Shown here piece after piece: positions 9,152 to 17,359 of a DNA stretch of 64,000 nt; positions within the stretch are counted from its first letter, which is position 1; each line of letters begins with the position of its first letter. The notes beneath the pieces are model-generated. The model was not told the DNA's origin and made no database searches. It saw only the letters and a list, made by a program, of their open reading frames with translations. The DNA is from an uncultured Clostridia bacterium (GTDB taxonomy: Bacteria; Bacillota; Clostridia; Christensenellales; CAAEEZ01): positions 93,570-157,569 of the forward strand of contig CAKRNA010000006.1 in the NCBI GenBank assembly GCA_934365195.1, written 5' to 3'. Position numbers and translations under genes: made by a program.

Positions 9152-10378
9152 ATGGGAAAGTTTTTTTCGGGGTTTTTGACCGGTATAATAGTATTACTTT
9201 TAGTACTCTGCATTGCGTTCTACGTGGTTTTTGCAGTAGTACCGCTTTCTACTATCGAGGGAATGTTTGGCATAGACCTTACTCCCGGTGAAGATAATAA
9301 GAACGCAGACAAGTCCATTTACGAGATGGGACAACTCGTTATAGGCACGGTGACTAATTTGCAGGCAACCAGCCTAAACGACGTGAAGGACAAATTCGGG
9401 ATAGACGTTATCAGCATACTTAAAAAGTCGCTTGGCGAGGACAAGAATTACGACTGCTTAAAGGACGTTATGGCGGCAAAACTTCCTGACGTATTTTCAA
9501 AAGTTAAGGAAATAAAAACGGGCGATATTATGGGGCTTGTAGGTTTTAGTTTCAACGAGGAAGTTCCTAAGGAAAAGAGCCTAAAAGATATACTTGCGCC
9601 TATGCTAAACGCAAGCATACAGGATATGACTAGCGGCACGACCAACGTGTTTGAGGACGTTATTAACGGCATTACGATAGGCAACCTAAGAGGGCTTGAT
9701 AGTACGCTACTACCTAGCGACGTGCCTATGTTCGAGGATAATGAGGTGAACAATAAAAGGACGCTTATGGACGTTATGAAGGGGCTACAAGAAGGTTCTG
9801 CCGAGCCCGTAACCCTTGGCGACGTACTAAAAATCACCGATAGTTCGCCACTAATATTAAAGGCGCTAAAAGACGAGCCTGTTATGAAGATATCAACGGC
9901 TATCAACAACTTCACTCTTGGCGATATTTTAGAAATAGATGAAACAAACGTAAATACGCCGATGATATTAAAGGCTTTAAAAGGAACAAAGATACAAGAA
10001 ATTAGCACTCGTATAAATTCGCTAAAATTAAACGAAATTATAGCGATTGATATGGAGAGCGCCGATACGCCGCAATTGTTAAAAACTCTTGCGAACGAGA
10101 ATGTAACGACGATTGATAAAACAATAAATAATTTGACGTTAGGTCAAGTAATCGATACTACCAAGAGCGGATTACTTACCGAATTAAAGGATACGAAAAT
10201 CAGTAATATCCAAACGGAAATGCCACAAAAAGTAAGAGCGGCGACGCTAGATAAATTAAAAGAATGGGAAATGATTGACGAGAATATGAATCTAGATAAG
10301 ACAATCTACGGGCAAAGGCTTGGCGATATGACGTTAGATGATATAATGACGTATATCAACAATTTGCCGGCGACGTAA
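9152..10378 (+). CDS. Membrane-anchored protein with internal ~35-residue repeats, function unknown
   Basis: 408 residues: one membrane helix at about 8-30, then an extracytoplasmic region. From residue 221 there are three to four tandem units of 34-37 residues beginning TLGDVLKI, TLGDILEI, LKLNEIIA and TLGQVIDT, each continuing with P-x-I/L-LKAL and an I-x-x-I-x-x-x-I-N-x-L segment. A weaker copy begins near TIGNLRGL at about 175 and another near LGDMTLDD at the C-terminus. The units look like an amphipathic helical solenoid. The gene is two bases after the CvpA-like gene, so a joint envelope role is inferred. I do not recognise a named family. Confidence 0.8.
   Translation: MGKFFSGFLTGIIVLLLVLCIAFYVVFAVVPLSTIEGMFGIDLTPGEDNKNADKSIYEMGQLVIGTVTNLQATSLNDVKDKFGIDVISILKKSLGEDKNYDCLKDVMAAKLPDVFSKVKEIKTGDIMGLVGFSFNEEVPKEKSLKDILAPMLNASIQDMTSGTTNVFEDVINGITIGNLRGLDSTLLPSDVPMFEDNEVNNKRTLMDVMKGLQEGSAEPVTLGDVLKITDSSPLILKALKDEPVMKISTAINNFTLGDILEIDETNVNTPMILKALKGTKIQEISTRINSLKLNEIIAIDMESADTPQLLKTLANENVTTIDKTINNLTLGQVIDTTKSGLLTELKDTKISNIQTEMPQKVRAATLDKLKEWEMIDENMNLDKTIYGQRLGDMTLDDIMTYINNLPAT
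9812..10230 (+). repeat. Coding tandem repeat region of the solenoid-like protein
   Basis: Corresponds to residues 221-360 of the 9152 gene, about four diverged units of 34-37 codons. Similarity is mainly at protein level (TLG-x-I/V-L, P-x-LKAL, I-N-N/S-x), so the duplication is old. Confidence 0.7.
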
Positions 10379-10380
10379 AT

Positions 10381-10404
10381 AAAAGGAGGTTAGCCTCCTT
10401 TTTT
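10381..10404 (+). terminator. Terminator of the CvpA-like/repeat-protein operon
   Basis: Stem AGGAGG / CCTCCT with a TTAG loop and a run of six T, directly after the 10378 stop. The GNAT gene begins only 26 bases later, so it may depend on readthrough. Confidence 0.88.
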
Positions 10405-10429
10405 GGTAAATAGTTATAGCGAAGAGAAA

Positions 10430-10975
10430 ATGGAAATTAAAGAAATTGTAAAAGACGACCTTGCGGTATTACAAGATATTTGCGTAAGCACCGCCTCGGG
10501 AATATATAAGGATAAGCCAGAGCAAACCAAACTGCTGTTTTTGGACTACTACGTCCTTTACGGCATAGGTTACAAACTAATTTGCGGAAAGAATACGGTT
10601 GGATACGCAATCGCAAGCGAGGATTATAAAAAGTACGTAAAGGTATACAAAGCGGAGTTTTTGTTAAGATTAAAGGAAATAGACAAGGCGGAGTACTTAA
10701 AGAAAAAGGCGGAACTCGTGCTTGATAAAAGGCTTGGCAGAAAGTATCCTGCGCACCTTCATATCGATATTTTAGAGGGGTATCAAGGTAAAGGCAACGG
10801 CTCGAAACTACTTAGTGCGCTTCTTGATAGGCTAAAAGCGGACGGGGTAAAGGGCGTGTGGCTTGGCGTGGACGTTAAAAACGAGAGGGCAATAAACTTT
10901 TACCTAAAACACGGCTTTAAAAAGCATCGGCTACTTGGTAGAAACGGAGTTTACGTGAAGAAATTAAGTGATTAA
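10430..10975 (+). CDS. GNAT-family N-acetyltransferase
   Basis: 181 residues. The acetyl-CoA-binding motif A is clear: HLHIDILEGYQGKGNGSKLL at about 117-136 with the Q/R-x-x-G-x-G/A pattern (Q-G-K-G-N-G), followed by motif B (LGVDVKNERAINFYLKHGF). The substrate is unknown. I place the start at the ATG preceded by GAAGAG rather than the TTG at 10403, which would fall inside the terminator T-run. No independent promoter is evident between the terminator and this start. Confidence 0.85.
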   Translation: MEIKEIVKDDLAVLQDICVSTASGIYKDKPEQTKLLFLDYYVLYGIGYKLICGKNTVGYAIASEDYKKYVKVYKAEFLLRLKEIDKAEYLKKKAELVLDKRLGRKYPAHLHIDILEGYQGKGNGSKLLSALLDRLKADGVKGVWLGVDVKNERAINFYLKHGFKKHRLLGRNGVYVKKLSD

Positions 10976-10990
10976 CAAAGAAAAATCAAC

Positions 10991-11018
10991 TTGACAATAA
11001 CATAGAATATTGTATAAT
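10991..11018 (+). promoter_or_regulatory. Promoter of cysS T-box transcript
   Basis: TTGACA (10991-10996), 16-base spacer, TATAAT (11013-11018), about 235 bases before the cysS start, leaving room for a T-box leader. Confidence 0.85.
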
Positions 11019-11027
11019 ATTATTACA

Positions 11028-11240
11028 AACTAATAAATGCGTAGGCAGTAAGATTAAGCGTAAGCCTTTTTTACAGAGAATGGAAGTAACCTGCTGAAAA
11101 CTTCCTAAAAAGTCCCGCCCAAGTGCGACTGCTTAGCAGAGCGAAGGAAATGTCGCTACGTATGGCTGCGTTAAAGTTTACAAGTAAATTAAGGTGGAAC
11201 AACGACTATCGTCCTTATTTAAGGGCGATTTTTTATATAA
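11028..11240 (+). promoter_or_regulatory. T-box leader (cysteine)
   Basis: T-box leaders sense uncharged tRNA and let transcription pass a terminator. The T-box sequence AAGGTGGAAC with flanking ACG lies at 11191-11204. It is followed by the terminator hairpin ATCGTCCTTA / TAAGGGCGAT and T-run at 11208-11235. A candidate Stem I specifier region (GGAAGT ... ACTTCC, 11082-11104) carries TGC, a Cys codon, at 11092-11094, in agreement with the downstream cysteinyl-tRNA synthetase. Exact Stem I pairing was judged by eye. Confidence 0.85.
11208..11235 (+). terminator. Conditional terminator of the T-box
   Basis: 10-bp stem with one G-U pair and TTTA loop, followed by TTTTTT. Its 5' arm would be captured in the antiterminator when uncharged tRNA-Cys is bound. 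Confidence 0.8.
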
Positions 11241-11251
11241 GGAGAGTAAAA

Positions 11252-12640
11252 ATGCTAAGTCTTTACAACACGCTTACAAGAAAAAAAGAGGAATTCATGC
11301 CGATTGCGGATAACAAAGTAACTATGTATTCGTGCGGACCTACCGTGTACAGTTTTGCACATATCGGCAATATGCGTACCTATATTTTTATGGATATTTT
11401 GCGCAGAGTACTTAAGTACGACGGGTTCAAACTAAAAGGCGTAATGAATATAACCGACGTAGGTCACCTTCAATCCGATGCCGACGAGGGCGAGGACAAG
11501 ATGGAAAAAGCCGCTAAAAAGGAGCAAAAAAGCCCTTACGAAATAGCGGAGTTTTACACCAAAGTGTTCTTTGAGGATTTGGAAAAGTTAAATATCGCAA
11601 AGCCTGAAATAATTGCAAAAGCCACCGACCACATTGACGATATGATAAAGTACGTGGAAAAACTTATCGAAAAGGGCTACGCTTACGAAACCAGCGACGG
11701 AATTTACTACGATATATCAAAATTCCCTAAGTATGGTCAACTTTCTAGGTTGAATTTAGACGAGCAAATCGCAGGCGCAAGGGTGGAGGTAAACCCTGAA
11801 AAGCGCAATCCGTACGACTTTGCCGTTTGGAAAAAAGCACCAAAGGAACACATTATGCAATGGCCTTCGCCTTGGGGGATGGGCTATCCGGGTTGGCATA
11901 TCGAGTGCTCGGCAATGAGCATTAAGTATCTTGGTCAACACTTCGATATTCACACGGGCGGTGTGGACCATATTCCTGTTCACCACGAAAACGAGATTGC
12001 GCAAAACGAGGCAATCACGGGCAAAAAGAGTGTAAACTTCTGGTGTCACGGCGAATTTATGCTTGTAAATAACGGCAAAATGAGTAAGAGCCTAGGCAAC
12101 GTGTACACGATAAGCGAACTTGAACAAAAGGGTTACGAGCCGCTTGTGTACAGATACTTCTGTCTAAACGCACACTACAGAAACAAACTAAACTTCACTT
12201 TCGAGGGTATGGACGGGGCAAAAACGTCGTATAACAGATTGCTTGGCTTGTTGTACCAACACAAAACCTCAAACGCTCCTACCGAAAAGGCGGTTATTGA
12301 CGGCTACCTAGAGGAGTTTAAAGAGGCAATCAACGACGATTTGAACTTGCCACTTGCACTTGGCGTACTTTGGAAAGCGGTTAAAGAGCCAAAGAGCAAG
12401 GATATTTACGATTTAGCATTAGAAATGGACAAAGTGTTCGGTTTAAGGCTAAACGAGGCAAAAGCGCCTAAGGTGGACACGGCTGATATCCCTAGCGAAG
12501 TAATGGAACTTGTAGAAAAGAGAAAAGAGGCAAAAGCCGAGAAGGACTGGGCAAAAGCCGACGAGTACAGAAACGAAATTACAAAACTTGGCTACCAAGT
12601 AAAAGACACCAAAGAGGGTGTGGAGATAACAAAACTTTAA
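11252..12640 (+). CDS. cysS: Cysteinyl-tRNA synthetase
   Basis: 462-residue class I synthetase charging tRNA-Cys. The start MLSLYNTLTRKKEEF is supported by AAGGAG eight bases upstream; an in-frame upstream extension from 11123 runs through the T-box and is not translated. The zinc-site Cys in YSCGPTVY is at about 29. The HIGH-equivalent is FAHIGNMRTY (about 33-42) and the KMSKS loop reads NGKMSKSLGN at about 270. The DALR-like C-terminal helices are present. Transcribed alone between its T-box and the terminator at 12681. Confidence 0.97.
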   Translation: MLSLYNTLTRKKEEFMPIADNKVTMYSCGPTVYSFAHIGNMRTYIFMDILRRVLKYDGFKLKGVMNITDVGHLQSDADEGEDKMEKAAKKEQKSPYEIAEFYTKVFFEDLEKLNIAKPEIIAKATDHIDDMIKYVEKLIEKGYAYETSDGIYYDISKFPKYGQLSRLNLDEQIAGARVEVNPEKRNPYDFAVWKKAPKEHIMQWPSPWGMGYPGWHIECSAMSIKYLGQHFDIHTGGVDHIPVHHENEIAQNEAITGKKSVNFWCHGEFMLVNNGKMSKSLGNVYTISELEQKGYEPLVYRYFCLNAHYRNKLNFTFEGMDGAKTSYNRLLGLLYQHKTSNAPTEKAVIDGYLEEFKEAINDDLNLPLALGVLWKAVKEPKSKDIYDLALEMDKVFGLRLNEAKAPKVDTADIPSEVMELVEKRKEAKAEKDWAKADEYRNEITKLGYQVKDTKEGVEITKL

Positions 12641-12680
12641 AAAGAATTTAATTATAGGGAATAATTAAGATTTTTGCTAA

Positions 12681-12720
12681 TTAAGAAAGGGCGCATTTTT
12701 GCGTCCTTTCTTAACTTTTT
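12681..12720 (+). terminator. Terminator of cysS
   Basis: Long stem TAAGAAAGGGCGCA / TGCGTCCTTTCTTA (one G-U pair) with a small T-rich loop and following T-run. Confidence 0.9.
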
Positions 12721-12988
12721 TGGTTAAATTTGGTTTTAAAATCGTCACCGTGGTATAGCAAGGTCATAACCATCATAACCGTGGCTTTAAAGCAAGGTGA
12801 AATTGTGACTTTTATGCTAAAAAACAAGGCGTATTTTTCCAAAAATTTGCTTATTTACCCATTAAAAAAGTCGATTATTTAGAAAACAACCCTTACGATA
12901 AACGTGATTAAGCACGCACGTAAAACGCCAAATCGCTAGTAAATAGCGGGGATTAAGGCTATTATTTTTTTAATTAACCGTGCACGAA
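12721..12988. other. Intergenic region between cysS terminator and LysR gene
   Basis: No open frame with a ribosome binding site. It contains the hairpin-forming CGCTA-GTAAA-TAGCG at 12934-12948, one of several TTTACTAG-type 3'-end motifs in the window (here in sense orientation for the LysR transcript). Confidence 0.5.
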
Positions 12989-13864
12989 TTAGTCAAAACG
13001 CTTGTTTTTGCAGTCCACGAATATAGAATTTTGAATGCTGGAAAGTTTTTTGTTTTTGTGAGTTATAATGTAAGCCACTCTGTCTAGGTCCTCGTCCGTT
13101 ATTTTGAAGGCTTTTACTTGACCTCGCTCAACGTAAGGCGCAACGATATTTTCGGGCAAAACCGATACGCCTTGTCCCTCAATCACCGAGGAGATAATCG
13201 CTTGGTTACTAATAGATTCCATCGTAGGCGTTGCAGTAAGTCCGTTTAGGGCAAGCAAACTGTCTAGGTAGTCACGAGAGGCGCTGCCTTTTTCTCTTAG
13301 TAGTAGGTCGCAAGAGTTCAATTCTTGCAAGGTAAGTTCCTCTTTTTTTAGGTAGTTAGCCCCGCTTATTGCAATCAGCCTGTCACGGTCGAACTCAAAA
13401 GAGAGGATATTTGGCGAGTGTACCGAGGTTTCCACTATCGCAAAGTCGAGGTTGCCTAAGGACAGTTCCTTTTCAATCACCGACGCCTTGTCAATTTTAA
13501 GCACGGGCTTTACGGTAGGGTAGTTTTCCCTTAGGTTTTTAAGTATTTTAGGCACGAATTGTTTGCCTATTGTCACCGACGTACCTATTTTAATCGTGGA
13601 AGTGTAGTCGCCGTTAAACGCAAGGTTTTCAAATTCGTCAAAGCATTCCACCACGTCTTTTGCCTTAAAATACAGGTCTTTTCCCGCCTCGGTAATCACA
13701 AGGCGCTGTTTTATCCTGTCGAAAAGCACCACGTCGTAGTATTTTTCCATTTCGCTTATCGTTTGGCTAACGGCAGGTTGGGCAACCCTAAGTTCTTTGG
13801 CTGCCGCTGTAATTCCCCCGCATTTTATTACTGCAATAAAAGTTTTTAAGTGTCTTATCGTCAT
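12989..13864 (-). CDS. LysR-family transcriptional regulator
   Basis: 291 residues. The N-terminal HTH (residues 1-60: LKTFIAVIKCGGITAAAKELRVAQPAVSQTI) is a textbook LysR domain, followed by the two-lobed periplasmic-binding-like sensor domain starting near TIKIGTSVTIGKQFVP (about 90). It resembles the CysL/CysB-like subgroup. It is divergent from citrate synthase with a perfect 14-bp palindrome in the 107-base gap, so control of gltA is the simple inference. The effector is not predictable from sequence. Confidence 0.93.
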   Translation of the reverse strand: MTIRHLKTFIAVIKCGGITAAAKELRVAQPAVSQTISEMEKYYDVVLFDRIKQRLVITEAGKDLYFKAKDVVECFDEFENLAFNGDYTSTIKIGTSVTIGKQFVPKILKNLRENYPTVKPVLKIDKASVIEKELSLGNLDFAIVETSVHSPNILSFEFDRDRLIAISGANYLKKEELTLQELNSCDLLLREKGSASRDYLDSLLALNGLTATPTMESISNQAIISSVIEGQGVSVLPENIVAPYVERGQVKAFKITDEDLDRVAYIITHKNKKLSSIQNSIFVDCKNKRFD

Positions 13865-13886
13865 AGTTCATAACCTTTTACTTATC

Positions 13887-13900
13887 AATGTTATAACATT
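13887..13900. promoter_or_regulatory. Palindromic LysR-type operator
   Basis: Perfect 14-bp palindrome AATGTTATAACATT in the divergent LysR/gltA region, compatible with the T-N11-A rule of LysR sites. It lies about 30 bases upstream of the gltA -10 box TATAAT (13931-13936), the usual activation position; the gltA -35 is poor, as in activated promoters. Confidence 0.65.
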
Positions 13901-13971
13901 ATAATATTTTATAAAACAGTTGTCAAGTTGTATAATAGAAAGGTAGTAGTAATAAGGAGGTGTGTAAAACT

Positions 13972-15333
13972 ATGAGGAACAACTATTCAGAAATCACACC
14001 ATACGTTAGGGAACTGGCAAAGGCGTCGGACAGGCGCAACAAAATCGCTCCCGAATGGTATGCAAAATACGACGTAAAAAAGGGGCTTAGGGATATAAAC
14101 GGCAACGGCATCGTGGCAGGGCTTACCGAGATATCCAAAATCAAAGCAAAGGACGTGGACGAGGACGGCAACAAAATTCCTTGCGAGGGCGAACTATTTT
14201 ATAGGGGCGTGAACGTAAAGGACATAGTAGAGGGCTTTTCTAAGGAGAACAGGCACGGCTTTGAGGAAGTGACCTACCTATTGCTTTCGTCAAAACTACC
14301 AACCTCAAAACAACTTAGAGAGTTTGAGGAGGAACTTAGCGAACTTAGGTGCTTGCCGCCTAGTTTTGTTAGGGATATGATACTAAAAGCGCCGGGAAAA
14401 AGCGTGATGAATATGCTGTCTAGGTGCGTGCTTGCCTTGTATTCTTACGACGATTATCCGGACGACACGTCTACGGCGAACGTACTAAGGCAATGCTTAA
14501 AACTTATTGCAGAGTTTCCACTTCTTGCGGTGTACTCTTACCTATCGCAACAGCACTATCACAACGAAAAAACGCTGGTAATCCACTATCCGAAAAAGGA
14601 GTACGACACGGCGGAAAATATATTGTACCTTCTTCGTGAGGACGGCAAGTTCACCGAACTTGAAGCAAAAATTCTTGACCTTGCGCTTGTTCTACACGCA
14701 GAGCACGGTGGCGGTAACAACAGCACGTTTACCACCCACGTAGTTAGTTCGTCAGGCACGGATACTTACTCGGCAATAGCGGCGGCACTTGGCTCTTTGA
14801 AAGGGCCAAAACACGGCGGCGCAAACATAAAGGTTGTGGAAATGTTCGACGATATGAAAAAGAACGTTGACGTTAAGAATCCGGCAAAAGTCGAGGTTTA
14901 TCTACGCAAATTGTTAAATAAAGAGGCGTTTGATAAGCAAGGGCTAATTTACGGTATGGGGCACGCAGTGTATTCTTTGTCCGATCCAAGAGCCGAAATA
15001 CTGAAAAGTTACGTAAAAGAGTTGTCGGTGGAAAAGGGCATGGAAGAGGAATTTAAACTGTACGAAACCGTGGCTGAAATTGCGCCAAGAATTATCGCTG
15101 AAAAAAGGCACATGTACAAGGGCGTTAGCGCAAATATCGACTTTTACTCGGGGCTGGTGTACAAAATTTTGGGCTTACCGTACGAATTGTACACACCGAT
15201 TTTCGCAATAGCCAGAATATCGGGCTGGAGCGCACATAGGATAGAGGAACTACAATGCGCAGGCAAAATCATTCGTCCTGCTTACGTATCTGTAAAGCAA
15301 AACAAAAAGTACGTTCCTATCCACGATAGATAA
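13972..15333 (+). CDS. gltA: Citrate synthase (citrate/2-methylcitrate family)
   Basis: 453 residues from the ATG placed 11 bases after AAGGAGG; a GTG at 13960 is part of the Shine-Dalgarno and is rejected. Condenses acetyl-CoA with oxaloacetate. Conserved catalytic segments are HAEHGGGNNSTFT (about 242-254), GPKHGGANIKV, and GHAVYSLSDPRA with the third active-site region. Length and motifs fit the long clostridial form. No other TCA-cycle gene is nearby, so it probably serves the oxidative branch to glutamate. Control by the divergent LysR protein is inferred. Confidence 0.93.
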   Translation: MRNNYSEITPYVRELAKASDRRNKIAPEWYAKYDVKKGLRDINGNGIVAGLTEISKIKAKDVDEDGNKIPCEGELFYRGVNVKDIVEGFSKENRHGFEEVTYLLLSSKLPTSKQLREFEEELSELRCLPPSFVRDMILKAPGKSVMNMLSRCVLALYSYDDYPDDTSTANVLRQCLKLIAEFPLLAVYSYLSQQHYHNEKTLVIHYPKKEYDTAENILYLLREDGKFTELEAKILDLALVLHAEHGGGNNSTFTTHVVSSSGTDTYSAIAAALGSLKGPKHGGANIKVVEMFDDMKKNVDVKNPAKVEVYLRKLLNKEAFDKQGLIYGMGHAVYSLSDPRAEILKSYVKELSVEKGMEEEFKLYETVAEIAPRIIAEKRHMYKGVSANIDFYSGLVYKILGLPYELYTPIFAIARISGWSAHRIEELQCAGKIIRPAYVSVKQNKKYVPIHDR

Positions 15334-15372
15334 GTAAATCATAATCTTCAAATAAACCACCAATATGAAACT

Positions 15373-15396
15373 AGGGGGCACTATGCCTCCTTTTTT
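15373..15396 (+). terminator. Terminator of gltA
   Basis: Stem AGGGGGCA / TGCCTCCT (one G-U pair), CTA loop and six T. Confidence 0.88.
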
Positions 15397-15452
15397 CATT
15401 GTTTGAAATAAATTTTTTGATTAGGTAAATGTTGGAATAGAAAGACTGCTAA

Positions 15453-15569
15453 TTAAAGGTCGTCGGCGTCTTGAGTGGGGGTGGGAAACATTGTGGAGTT
15501 GCCGCTATAACTACCTAGCGGGGATTTTTTGTTGTAGGCGTCTATTACTTCTTTCACTTTTTTGTGCAT
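15453..15569 (-). CDS. Small 38-residue hydrophilic protein, unknown
   Basis: ATG at 15569 preceded by AAAAGGAGAAATT, a strong Shine-Dalgarno. The product begins MHKKVKEVIDAY, has a central LGSYSGNS segment and ends PTPTQDADDL. It is compact, charged, has no membrane segment, and lies in a gap between two terminated plus-strand genes. The ribosome binding site and sensible composition argue for a genuine gene. I have a vague memory of small clostridial proteins ending QDADDL, which I cannot verify. Confidence 0.6.
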   Translation of the reverse strand: MHKKVKEVIDAYNKKSPLGSYSGNSTMFPTPTQDADDL

Positions 15570-15682
15570 AATTTCTCCTTTTATTTACAAATAGTATGGC
15601 AAATAAGCCGTAATTTATCCAAAAAGAAAAAAAGCGAAAAAAAGAAGAAGGAGTAAATTTTTGTCTTTAATTAAGTTATTAT

Positions 15683-15714
15683 TAGATAAATCTATTGTTA
15701 TTAGATAATCTAAT
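15683..15714. promoter_or_regulatory. Paired palindromic operators before the purine permease
   Basis: TAGATAAATCTA (15683-15694) and the perfect ATTAGATAATCTAAT (15700-15714) share the half-site TAGAT, with centres about 18.5 bp apart. The second fills the spacer of the permease promoter, so a repressor binding both sites is inferred. The regulator is not identifiable here; no purine riboswitch is visible. Confidence 0.6.
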
Positions 15715-15724
15715 GTGATATAAT
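15695..15724 (+). promoter_or_regulatory. Promoter of the NCS2 permease
   Basis: TTGTTA (15695-15700), 18-base spacer, TATAAT (15719-15724), 35 bases before the start. Confidence 0.75.
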
Positions 15725-15759
15725 AAAAATAGTTTATTTTATTAAAAAGGAGTTTTATT

Positions 15760-17238
15760 ATGAAGTTTTCACAAAAGTTGGACAATTTCTTCGAAATTTC
15801 AGCAAGAAATTCAACGATTAAAACCGAAATAATGGGCGGTGTAACCACTTTCTTTGCAATGTGTTACATAATGTTTGTTAACCCAAGCACTATGTCCGGA
15901 GTAAATAGTGGTGCAATTTATAATTCTATTTATATTGCTACTGCTATCGGTGCTATCGTTGGTACTTTGCTTATGGCATTCTATGCAAAAATGCCTTATG
16001 CACAAGCATCAGGAATGGGACTAAACGCATTCTTCTTCACGTCGTTTATGCTATTTGGTTTCGGCGGAGCAAGTGCATTCTCAAACGAGGCTTATTTTGC
16101 AGGTCTATCGGTAATCTTTGTTGCAGGTCTTGTATTTATGTTCTTATCGGTTACCGGTTTAAGAAAGAAAATTGCAGAGGCTTTGCCTATGTGTCTTAAA
16201 AAGGCAGTTCCTGCAGGTATCGGTTTGTTTATTGCGTTTATCGGTTTGAAAAATGCCGGATTAGTTGCTGCTAATCAATTCACTTTCGTTCAATTAGTTA
16301 ACCTAAACGTATATACCGGCGGTGCTACTTGGTATGGCATTGCTCCTGCACTTGCAGCATTCTTCGGTTTCTTGTTTATTGCTGCTTTGTCTAAGACGAA
16401 ACTTGCAAAAGCAAACGTAATCGTTGGTATTTTGTTCACAACTTGTTTGTACTACTTGTTTAATATCGGTAACGACGCTGCTTTTGCTGCTTTTAAAAAC
16501 ATTTTAAACCCTGGCGACACCTTTAAAGATTTCGGTCAATTAGGCGTTCAAGGTTGGTTCAAAGGTTTCTCTTACTGGACTGCTAATACTGCTATTTCGG
16601 TTATCTTGCTAGTTATCACTTTCTGCCTAGTAGATATGTTCGATACTTTAGGAACTTTACAAGGTACTGCTGCTGAGGCTGGTATGTTAGACGAAAACGG
16701 CAACCCACAAAACTTAGACAAATGCTTATTTGCTGACTCTACCGCAACCGTTGTTGGCGCTATGATGGGTACTTCTACCGTAACCACTTTCGTTGAGTCT
16801 GCTTCAGGTGTTTCTGCAGGTGCTAGAACCGGTCTTGCAAGCGTAGTAACCGCATTCCTATTCTTTATAGCAATGTTCCTATCTCCACTTGCTGCTATGA
16901 TTCCAAGCGCAGCAACTGCTCCTGCACTTATCTACGTTGGCGTATTGATGCTTAAGAACTTTAAGGAAGTTGACTTCAGCGACCTAACAAACGCTGTTCC
17001 TGCATTCTTAACTCTAGTTATGATGCCTTTAACTTACAGCATTTCAAACGGTATCGCAGTAGGTATGATTTCTTACATGATTTTGAAATTATTCAAAGTA
17101 TTCTTCACCAAAGAGTACAGCGTAAAAGAGTACTTCATGATTAAGAAAGGCGAAAACGGGGAGTTCTTCTCTAAGGATATCATCATTTTAGTAATTGCTA
17201 TCTTGTTTATCGTAAGATTCTTCATGGTAACAATGTAA
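15760..17238 (+). CDS. NCS2-family purine permease (AzgA/PbuG-like)
   Basis: 492-residue membrane protein with about 12-14 hydrophobic segments. The N-terminal N-S-T-I-K-T-E-I-M-G-G-V-T-T-F-F-A-M-C-Y pattern and the QASGMGLNAFF segment (about 82-92) are hallmarks of AzgA-type guanine/hypoxanthine permeases; the binding-helix segment VDMFDTLGTLQG (about 288-299) and TSTVTTFVESASG (about 337-349) also fit. Takes up purine bases by proton symport. AAGGAG sets the start. Codons are more T-ending (GCT, GGT) than in neighbours, suggesting high expression. Confidence 0.93.
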   Translation: MKFSQKLDNFFEISARNSTIKTEIMGGVTTFFAMCYIMFVNPSTMSGVNSGAIYNSIYIATAIGAIVGTLLMAFYAKMPYAQASGMGLNAFFFTSFMLFGFGGASAFSNEAYFAGLSVIFVAGLVFMFLSVTGLRKKIAEALPMCLKKAVPAGIGLFIAFIGLKNAGLVAANQFTFVQLVNLNVYTGGATWYGIAPALAAFFGFLFIAALSKTKLAKANVIVGILFTTCLYYLFNIGNDAAFAAFKNILNPGDTFKDFGQLGVQGWFKGFSYWTANTAISVILLVITFCLVDMFDTLGTLQGTAAEAGMLDENGNPQNLDKCLFADSTATVVGAMMGTSTVTTFVESASGVSAGARTGLASVVTAFLFFIAMFLSPLAAMIPSAATAPALIYVGVLMLKNFKEVDFSDLTNAVPAFLTLVMMPLTYSISNGIAVGMISYMILKLFKVFFTKEYSVKEYFMIKKGENGEFFSKDIIILVIAILFIVRFFMVTM

Positions 17239-17251
17239 TTAAAATAAAATT

Positions 17252-17278
17252 AAAGTGGGCAATTTGCCCACTTTTTTT
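17252..17278 (+). terminator. Terminator of the NCS2 permease
   Basis: Stem AAAGTGGGCAA / TTGCCCACTTT with long T-run. Confidence 0.92.
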
Positions 17279-17312
17279 ATGCCAAAAAACAAATAAAACC
17301 GGTAAAAAACCA

Positions 17313-17347
17313 ACAAAAAAGAGGAGCAGCGCTCCTCCTTTATTTTT
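17313..17347 (-). terminator. Terminator of leuS-serS
   Basis: On the minus strand AAGGAGGAGCGCTGCTCCTC followed by TTTTTTG just after the serS stop; stem AGGAGC/GCTCCT. Confidence 0.85.
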
Positions 17348-17359
17348 AAATGGTTTGAT

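Noticed and set aside
11123..11251. N-terminal extension of cysS
   Set aside because: It runs through the T-box and its terminator; the ATG at 11252 has a proper AAGGAG.
15570..15760. Purine riboswitch before the NCS2 permease
   Set aside because: The conserved TATA...GG and TCTACC-type core is absent; only DNA palindromes are seen.
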